A DNA stretch of 64,000 nucleotides from contig JALHPF010000001.1 of the NCBI GenBank assembly GCA_022842595.1, forward strand, positions 1-64,000, read 5' to 3'. Made by a program: the position numbers and the translations under genes. This DNA comes from Rubrivivax sp. (lineage in GTDB: Bacteria; Pseudomonadota; Gammaproteobacteria; Burkholderiales; Burkholderiaceae_C). Below, one piece after another: positions 57,777 through 64,000 of this stretch (position 1 is its first letter; the number at the start of each line of letters is the position of its first letter). The notes under the pieces were generated by a model. The model searched no databases, was not told the DNA's origin, and worked only from the letters and a program-made list of their open reading frames with translations.

Positions 57777-60700
57777 ATGGCCACCCTGATCCCGAACTTC
57801 ACCACCGCCCAGATCGCCAGCATGGGCACGGCCCAGATTGCAGCCTTGACCACGGAAGACTGGGCGGCGTTCAGTTCGGCGCAGATCGCCGCGCTCACCG
57901 GCACCCAGGTGCCCGCCATCAACCTGGCCGGCCTGGCGGTGTTGACCACCGCGCAGATCGCGGCCTTCGACCCGACCGACGTGACCGCCTTCACCGTCAC
58001 GCAGGTACAGGCCTTCGCCACGCGCCAGGTGGCTGCCCTGACGGGCGCGCAGTTCGCGGAGCTGCAGTCGTCGCAGGTGGCGGCCTTCAGCTCGGCGCAG
58101 ATCCGGGCCATCGACTCCAGCGACTTCAACAGCCTGTCGACCAGCGCCGTGTCGGCGCTGAACAGCGTTCAGGTGGCCGCCATGAGCACCGCCCAGCTGG
58201 CCGCGCTGGACACCGACCAGGTGGCCGCACTCGGCACGGGCGCATTGCGCGGCCTGCTGCCCACGCAGGTCTCGGCCTTCTCCACCGCCGACATCGAAGC
58301 CTTCACCTCGGCCCAGATCGGAGCGCTGTCGACCACCCTGCTGCGGGCGCTGAGCACGGCCCAGGTCCAGGCCATCGACGCCGAGGACCTGGCCGCCATC
58401 GGCACGCGCGGCATCGCCGCACTGGCCAGCAACCAGCTGGCCGCGCTGACGTCTGAACAGATGGAAGCGCTGACGGCGCAGCAGGTCGCCGCTCTCACCA
58501 CCGCGCAGATCGCCCAGCTCGGCACCAGCCAGGTGGCCGTGCTCGGCACCGAAGATATCGCCGCGCTGTCGGCCGGCCAGGTGCAGTCGTTCAGCACCGC
58601 CGGCATTGCCGCCTTGTCCAGCGCCGCCGTCGCGGCCTTGTCCAGCGTGCAGATCGCCGCACTGTCCACGCGCCAGCTGAGCGCGATCGAAACCGGCGAC
58701 TTCGCCGCGATGGGCACCGCCCAGTTCGCCCGGCTGAGCACCGCGCAGATCGCCGCCATCACCTCGGCCCAGGCCGGCGCCTTCGAGACCGCCGACCTGG
58801 CCGTGCTGACCACCGCGCAGATCCGCGCGCTCGGCACCGCCGCCGTCGACGCGCTCTCCAGCGCCCAGATCGAAGGCCTCAGCGCCGGCCAGGTGGCCGC
58901 GATGAGCACCGCCCAGCTGGCCCGCCTGGACAGCATCACCCCCGACCAGCTGGCCGCCCTGACGACGGCCCAGGTGGCCTCGCTCGGCCAGGCCTACGGC
59001 GCCACGCTGACGCCGGGCGACCTGGCCGCGATGTCGACGACGCAGCTGCGCCTGCTGTCCACCGGCGCCATTTCCGGCCTCGATAGTGGCGACATAGCCG
59101 CCCTCAGCAACGACCAGTTCGCGGCACTCACCACCGGCCAGCTGCGCGCCATCAGCACCACTGCCGTGGCCGGCCTCGACAGCACCGACCTGGCTGCCCT
59201 GGGCACGCAGCGCCTGGGCGCGCTCACCAGCGCCCAGCTCGGCGCCTTCGACAACGACCAGCTCAACGCCCTGAGCACGGCCCAGGTGCGGGCGCTCGCC
59301 AGCAGCCAGCTCAGCGGCCTGAGCGCCGAAGACCTGGACGCCCTGTCCACCACCAGCATCGCCGCGCTGTCGTCGGCACAGATCGCCGGCTTGAGCGTGG
59401 CCCAGGTGGCCGGCCTCACCGCCGACTTCGAAGTCCTCAGCAGCGGCCAGATCGCCGGCTTCAGCGCCGCCGCCATTGGCGGCCTGGGCGCCGCCCTGCC
59501 GTCCGACGCCATCGCCGCGCTCAGCCCCGCGGCCATTGCCGGCCTGACGACGGCACAACTCAACAGCCTGGGCAGCGCCGGTGCGCTGGCCGCCCTGTCC
59601 ACCGCGCAGATCGCCGCGCTGTCCACCGCCGCCATCGAGTCTCTGGACGGCAGCGAGATCGCCGCGCTCACCAGCGCCCAGGTGCGTGCGCTCAGCGCCG
59701 CGCAGATGCGCGCCATCGGCGCCGACATCGCCAGCATGGAAACCGCCGACGTCGCCGCCCTGTCGGGCAGCCAGGTCGGTGCCTTGACCACCGACCAGGT
59801 GACGGCGCTCAGCGCCGACCAGCTCGGCGCCCTGGCCACCAGCGCCGTCACCGGCCTGAGCACGGCCCAGATCAGCGCCCTGGGCGCCGACATCAACGAC
59901 CTCGGCACCGCGCAGTTCGCGGCCCTGTCGGCTGGCCAGCTGGCCGGCCTGAGCAACGCGCAGGTGACGGGCCTGCAGGCCGCCGACCTGGCCGCCCTGC
60001 GCCCGGCGCAGATCGGCGCGCTGAGCACCGCCGCCATCGCTGCGATGAGCGCGAGCCAGCTGCAAAGCCTCAGCACCGAACAGATCCAGGGCCTCACGGC
60101 GGCACAGCTGCGCGCGGTCGGCACCCAGGACTTCTCCCAATTCGAAACCGCCGACCTGGCCGCGCTCACGGCCGCCCAGATGCGTTCGCTCGACGTCGGC
60201 ATGCTCGGCGCCGTGTCGTCCCACGTGGCGGTGTTCAGCTCGACCCAGCTCGGCGCGCTGAGCACGGCCCAGCTGACCGCCCTGAGCGGTGGCAACCTCG
60301 GCAGCATCGGCGGCGGCCAGATCGGCGGCACCGGCACGGCCAACATCGCCGGCATGACCACGACCGAGATCGCGGCCTTGACGACCGAGCAGATCGCCGG
60401 CCTGTCCACCGCTCAGATCCGCGTGCTCGGCACCGACGACATCGACGTGCTCAGTGCCGGCCAGATCGGCGCCCTGCGCACGGTCCAGATCGCCGCGCTG
60501 ACCTCGAACCAGTTCGCCGCGCTCGACAGCGACGACCTGCGCGCCCTCAGCTCGGCCCAGGTGGCCGGCCTTACCAGCAGCCAGATCGCCAGCCTCAGCG
60601 CCGACACCCTGGCCGCCCTGGGCACCACCCAGTTCGCCGGCCTCACCTCACGGCAGCTGGCCAGCCTGACCGACGACCAGGTGCAGGCGTTCGAAACCGC

Positions 60701-63700
60701 CGACGTCGCCGCCTTGAGCGCCAGTGCCCTGGCGGGCCTGCGCACGTCCGCCATCGCGGCGCTGAGCAGCGACGCCATCGGCGCACTCGGCAGCGACCAG
60801 CTCAACGGCCTGACCTCAGCCCAGCTGCGCGCCATCGAGACGGACGACCTGGCGGCCATCGACTTGGCCGAGATCGCCCGCCTGGCCACGCGCCAGGTCG
60901 CCGCCTTCACCACCCGCCAGCTCGAAGCGCTGGACAGCGCCCAGCTCGGCGCGCTGACCACGGCACAGACCGCCGCGCTCACCTCGGCCCAGTTGGCCGG
61001 CCTCTCGGCCGAAGACCTGGCCTCGTTCGGCACCGCCGTGTTCGCCGGCTTCAGCAGCACCCAGGTGGCCGCGTTCAACGCCACCCAGGTGGCCGGCCTG
61101 GAGACCGCCGACCTGGCGGCCCTGGGCACGAGCCAGATCCGCGCCCTGAGCACCGCCGCCGTGGCCGCCATGGACGCCGACCTCGTCGGTGCCCTGGGTT
61201 CGGAACAGCTGCGCGCGCTGAGCGTGGCCCAGCTGCGTGCACTGCAGCCCGACGGCCTGGCCGGCCTGAGCAGCGCCGATGTCGGCGTTTTCACCACCGC
61301 CCAGCTGGTGGCGCTGGGCACCGACCAGCTCAATGCCCTGTCGGCCGAACAGCTGGCCGGCCTGTCGGCTCCGCAGACGGCCAGCCTCACGCTGGCCCAG
61401 GTGGCTTCGCTCGACCCCGCACGCCTGGCAGGTCTGGGCACGCTGCAGTTCAGCGGCATGACCGCGGCCCAGGTGGGCGCGTTCAACACCGCCCAGGCCG
61501 CCGCACTCGAAGCCGCCGACGTGGCGGTGCTCGGCACGGCCCAGATCCGCGCGCTGAGCACTGCCAACATCGCCGCCCTGGGCGCCGAACAAGTGGGCGC
61601 CTTTACTTCGGCCCAGGCCGCCGCGCTGACCACCGGCCAGCTGCGCGCGATCGAGCTCGACGACCTCTCGGCCATGACCACCGCCGCGCTGGCGGCCCTG
61701 AGTTCGGCCCAGATCCTGGGCCTGTCCAGCGCGCAGCTGGGCGCCCTGTCGGCCGAACAGCTGGCCCAGCTGGGCGGCGGCAGTGCCGTGGCCCTGACCA
61801 CGGCGCAGATCGCCGGTATGGACGCCACCCAGCTGAACAACCTGACGACCACGCAGTTCTCGCTGCTCAACGCCGCCCAGCTGGGCGCGCTGACCACCAG
61901 CCAGCTGGTGGCCCTGGAAGGCGACAACCTGGCCGCACTGACCACCGCCCAGGTGGCATTGCTGCGCACGGCGCAGATCGAAGCGCTGTCGGGCGACGCG
62001 CTGCAGGCCCTGACCACCGCCCAGGCCGCCGCGCTCAGCTCGGCCCAGGCCCGCGCCATCGAAGCCAACGACCTGGCGCAGATGGAAAGCGCCGACATCG
62101 CCGCCTTCAGCACCGCCGCCGTGGCAGCGCTGCGCGACGTGCAGATCGACGCCCTCAGTGGTGAACAGCTGGCCGCCCTGGGCAGCGCCCAGATGCGCGC
62201 CCTGACCACGGCGCAGATCGCCCGCCTGGACGCCGACGACATCAATGCCCTGGCGCCGACGCAGCTGGCTGCACTGGGCACGGCCCAGGTGGCCTCGCTC
62301 AGCGGCACGCAGTTCGCGGCCCTGGGCTCCGACGACCTGGCTGCGCTGAGCACGGCGCAGATGGCCGCCGTTTCCACCAGCAACATCGCCTCGCTCTCGG
62401 CCGAAGCCATTGCCGGCTTCACCACCGCCCAGGTGGCGGCACTCACCACCGCCCAGGTGGCCGCCATCAGCAGCGCGAACATCGCGCAGCTGGAATCGGC
62501 CGACCTGGCTGCGCTGACCACCGCCCAGGTGCGTTCGCTGTCGCTGGAACAGCTGTCGGCACTGGAAGGACCGCAGCTGGCCGCCTTCACCACCGCCCAG
62601 GTGGCCGCGCTCAGCACCGCGCAGCTGGCCAGCCTGGACGCCAGCCGTCTGGCTGAAATGGAGACCCGCCACTTCGCCGCGATGGGCACGGCCCAGATCG
62701 CCGCGCTGACCACGGCCCAGGCCGAAGCCCTGGAAACCGCCGACCTGCGCGCCCTGGGTGCCAGCGGTGTGGCCGCCTTGTCGTCCGACAGCATCACGGC
62801 GCTCAGCGGCGGCCAGCTCGCCGCCCTGTCCACCCAGCAGGCCGCCGCGCTGAACAGCGCCCAGGCTGCCGCCATCGACGCCAGCGACCTGGGCGAGATG
62901 GGCACGGCCAATCTCGCCGCCTTGACCACCGCCGCGCTGCGTGCGCTCAGCACCAGCCAGCTCGCCGGCATCGAAGGCACCCAGCTGGCCCAGCTGGGCA
63001 CGGCCCAGGTGGCCGCGCTCACCAGCGCCCAGATCGGCGGCCTGCAGGCTTCGAGCCTGGCCGCCCTGGGCACTGCCCACTACGCCGTGATGAATTCGGC
63101 CCAGCTTGCGGCCATCGGCAGCGAACAGGCCAGCGCACTGGAGACGGCCGATGTCGCCACGCTCAGCACCAGCCAGCTGCGGGCACTGAACACCGGCGCC
63201 ATTGCCGGCCTCTCGGTCGAAGCCGTGCAGGCCCTGACCACCGCGCAAGCCGCCGCACTGACCACCGGCCAGGTGGCCGCACTCACCGCCGAGCAGTTGG
63301 CCGGCATGCAGACGGCGGACCTCGCTGCGCTCAGCACCACGCAGGTGGCCGCGCTCAGCTCGGCGCAGTTCGCTGCCTTCAGCGCTGAACAGCTCGCAGC
63401 CCTTGGCAACGGCCAGATGGCCGGCTGGACCACCACCGCCATCGCCAACCTCAGCCCCGAAGCCCTGGCCGCGCTCAGCACCGACCAGTTCGCCGCGTTG
63501 ACCACCGCACAGGTGGCCTCCATTTCAGCGGCCCAGGCCGCTGCGCTGCAAACCGACGACGTGGCCGTGCTCTCGGCCAACCAGGTGCGTGCGCTGTCGG
63601 CCGACGCCGTGGCCGCACTGGCCCCGGCCGCGATTGCCGCTCTGGGCAGTGCCCAGATCGCCGCACTCACCACCACGCAGGTGGCCGGCCTCACCGCCGA

Positions 63701-64000
63701 GCAGATGCAGGCGATCGAGACCCGCGACATCGCGCACCTGACGACAGCCCAGATCGCCGCGCTGTCGACGATGCAGCTCGACGCCTTCGACACCACCCAG
63801 CTGGCCCTTCTGACTTCGCGCCAGGTGGCCGCCATCGGCACGGCACAGTTCGCCGCGCTCGCCGCCGACGACCTGGCCGCCCTGACCACGGGCCAGTTCG
63901 CCGGCCTGACCACGGCCCAGCTGGCCGCCCTGACGGCCGACCAGGCCGCCGCGCTGCAGACCGCCGACCTCGCGGCCCTGAACGTGGTGCAGGTGCGTGC
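57777..64000 (+). CDS. Giant octapeptide-repeat protein (3' end beyond window)
   Basis: The frame is open from ATG 57777 to the last base: 2,074 complete codons. After MATLIPNFTTAQIASM it is almost wholly built of octads of the form L-[ST]-T-A-[QDE]-[IVLF]-A-A, with [LMFI] closing each unit. From about residue 970 the octads keep perfect phase; earlier there are a few one-residue slips (for example around residue 700). Acidic octads ([EQD]-T-A-D-L-A-A-L) recur every 17 octads. I see no N-terminal signal peptide, no cysteines in the parts translated and very few aromatic or charged basic residues. The size, repetitive acidic make-up and lack of signal suggest a surface adhesin-like protein secreted by a type I system with a C-terminal signal, but that end is not visible. 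It could also be a cytoplasmic helical solenoid. A FliA-like promoter lies upstream. Confidence 0.85.
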   Translation, partial: MATLIPNFTTAQIASMGTAQIAALTTEDWAAFSSAQIAALTGTQVPAINLAGLAVLTTAQIAAFDPTDVTAFTVTQVQAFATRQVAALTGAQFAELQSSQVAAFSSAQIRAIDSSDFNSLSTSAVSALNSVQVAAMSTAQLAALDTDQVAALGTGALRGLLPTQVSAFSTADIEAFTSAQIGALSTTLLRALSTAQVQAIDAEDLAAIGTRGIAALASNQLAALTSEQMEALTAQQVAALTTAQIAQLGTSQVAVLGTEDIAALSAGQVQSFSTAGIAALSSAAVAALSSVQIAALSTRQLSAIETGDFAAMGTAQFARLSTAQIAAITSAQAGAFETADLAVLTTAQIRALGTAAVDALSSAQIEGLSAGQVAAMSTAQLARLDSITPDQLAALTTAQVASLGQAYGATLTPGDLAAMSTTQLRLLSTGAISGLDSGDIAALSNDQFAALTTGQLRAISTTAVAGLDSTDLAALGTQRLGALTSAQLGAFDNDQLNALSTAQVRALASSQLSGLSAEDLDALSTTSIAALSSAQIAGLSVAQVAGLTADFEVLSSGQIAGFSAAAIGGLGAALPSDAIAALSPAAIAGLTTAQLNSLGSAGALAALSTAQIAALSTAAIESLDGSEIAALTSAQVRALSAAQMRAIGADIASMETADVAALSGSQVGALTTDQVTALSADQLGALATSAVTGLSTAQISALGADINDLGTAQFAALSAGQLAGLSNAQVTGLQAADLAALRPAQIGALSTAAIAAMSASQLQSLSTEQIQGLTAAQLRAVGTQDFSQFETADLAALTAAQMRSLDVGMLGAVSSHVAVFSSTQLGALSTAQLTALSGGNLGSIGGGQIGGTGTANIAGMTTTEIAALTTEQIAGLSTAQIRVLGTDDIDVLSAGQIGALRTVQIAALTSNQFAALDSDDLRALSSAQVAGLTSSQIASLSADTLAALGTTQFAGLTSRQLASLTDDQVQAFETADVAALSASALAGLRTSAIAALSSDAIGALGSDQLNGLTSAQLRAIETDDLAAIDLAEIARLATRQVAAFTTRQLEALDSAQLGALTTAQTAALTSAQLAGLSAEDLASFGTAVFAGFSSTQVAAFNATQVAGLETADLAALGTSQIRALSTAAVAAMDADLVGALGSEQLRALSVAQLRALQPDGLAGLSSADVGVFTTAQLVALGTDQLNALSAEQLAGLSAPQTASLTLAQVASLDPARLAGLGTLQFSGMTAAQVGAFNTAQAAALEAADVAVLGTAQIRALSTANIAALGAEQVGAFTSAQAAALTTGQLRAIELDDLSAMTTAALAALSSAQILGLSSAQLGALSAEQLAQLGGGSAVALTTAQIAGMDATQLNNLTTTQFSLLNAAQLGALTTSQLVALEGDNLAALTTAQVALLRTAQIEALSGDALQALTTAQAAALSSAQARAIEANDLAQMESADIAAFSTAAVAALRDVQIDALSGEQLAALGSAQMRALTTAQIARLDADDINALAPTQLAALGTAQVASLSGTQFAALGSDDLAALSTAQMAAVSTSNIASLSAEAIAGFTTAQVAALTTAQVAAISSANIAQLESADLAALTTAQVRSLSLEQLSALEGPQLAAFTTAQVAALSTAQLASLDASRLAEMETRHFAAMGTAQIAALTTAQAEALETADLRALGASGVAALSSDSITALSGGQLAALSTQQAAALNSAQAAAIDASDLGEMGTANLAALTTAALRALSTSQLAGIEGTQLAQLGTAQVAALTSAQIGGLQASSLAALGTAHYAVMNSAQLAAIGSEQASALETADVATLSTSQLRALNTGAIAGLSVEAVQALTTAQAAALTTGQVAALTAEQLAGMQTADLAALSTTQVAALSSAQFAAFSAEQLAALGNGQMAGWTTTAIANLSPEALAALSTDQFAALTTAQVASISAAQAAALQTDDVAVLSANQVRALSADAVAALAPAAIAALGSAQIAALTTTQVAGLTAEQMQAIETRDIAHLTTAQIAALSTMQLDAFDTTQLALLTSRQVAAIGTAQFAALAADDLAALTTGQFAGLTTAQLAALTADQAAALQTADLAALNVVQVR
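60693..63956 (+). repeat. Eight tandem 408-bp (136-residue, 17-octad) superrepeats within the giant gene
   Basis: Acidic marker octads occur at 60693, 61101, 61509, 61917, 62325, 62733, 63141, 63549 and 63957, each exactly 408 bp apart (ETADVAAL, ETADLAAL, EAADVAVL, EGDNLAAL, GSDDLAAL, ETADLRAL, ETADVATL, QTDDVAVL, QTADLAAL). A second marker series lies 144 bp later in several units (60837, 61653, 62061, 62877). Between markers the octads differ, so the units are old and diverged rather than recent copies. Confidence 0.8.

Noticed and set aside
57675-63913. Long minus-strand open frames (up to ~890 codons) opposite the giant repeat gene
   Set aside because: They arise because the plus-strand repeat has a periodic, stop-free composition on both strands. 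Their translations are Gly/Arg/Ala- or Ser/Ala-rich without start signals, and the plus frame has a ribosome-binding site, promoter and coherent octads.
57777-64000. 24-bp periodicity that might suggest a CRISPR array or satellite
   Set aside because: The period is in frame, units vary mostly at synonymous or conservative positions, there are no identical repeats with unique spacers, and one reading frame stays open throughout.

Overview
High-GC DNA of a free-living betaproteobacterium, most likely order Burkholderiales near the Rubrivivax/Leptothrix/Roseateles group. That placement is inferred from protein style, gene order (sdhCDAB-sdhE-gltA next to a GntR gene and mdh) and Burkholderiales-type intergenic repeats; no rRNA or tRNA gene is visible to confirm it.

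Layout. 1-4195 (minus): branched-chain amino acid ABC importer livG-livF-livK-livH, with the expected livM beyond the left edge and separated from livH by a dispersed repeat. 4649-14971 (minus): a complete propionyl-CoA to succinyl-CoA module (methylmalonyl-CoA mutase, MeaB GTPase, propionyl-CoA carboxylase beta and alpha subunits, probable methylmalonyl-CoA epimerase, biotin synthase for the carboxylase cofactor), with a DUF389 membrane protein inside it. 15114-19513: a soluble CheW-domain sensor-like protein, a FadR-type GntR regulator and a membrane-anchored TIR protein. 19559-27565: TCA block (citrate synthase, SdhE, succinate dehydrogenase, GntR/UTRA regulator; divergently mdh and a CoA-ester lyase). 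27684-44916: periplasmic nucleotidase fused to an MliC-like domain, PBP1A, exonuclease I, M13 peptidase, a YqjD/E/K-type envelope-stress set, serC, enoyl-CoA hydratase, small secreted or membrane proteins, a SUMF1-fold protein and a chemoreceptor. 44995-57472: purine module (xanthine dehydrogenase xdhABC, guanine deaminase, porin, and a BMP-type nucleoside/purine ABC importer). 57777-64000 (plus, runs off the window): one open frame of more than 2,070 codons built almost entirely of 8-residue repeats.

Most notable: (i) the giant octad-repeat protein carries a higher-order repeat of exactly 17 octads (136 residues, 408 bp), and is preceded by a sequence resembling a FliA (sigma-28) promoter, a motif also present upstream of the window's chemoreceptor; (ii) the propionyl-CoA carboxylase alpha gene has a duplicated 5' end forming a 41-codon upstream frame, with its true start inside a perfect 16-bp inverted repeat; (iii) two kinds of long palindromic intergenic elements sit inside operons, one supplying the last ~30 codons of a permease gene; (iv) a TIR - 20 prolines - transmembrane - unknown-domain protein. 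Functions are assigned by reading motifs and recalled family features; no database search was run.
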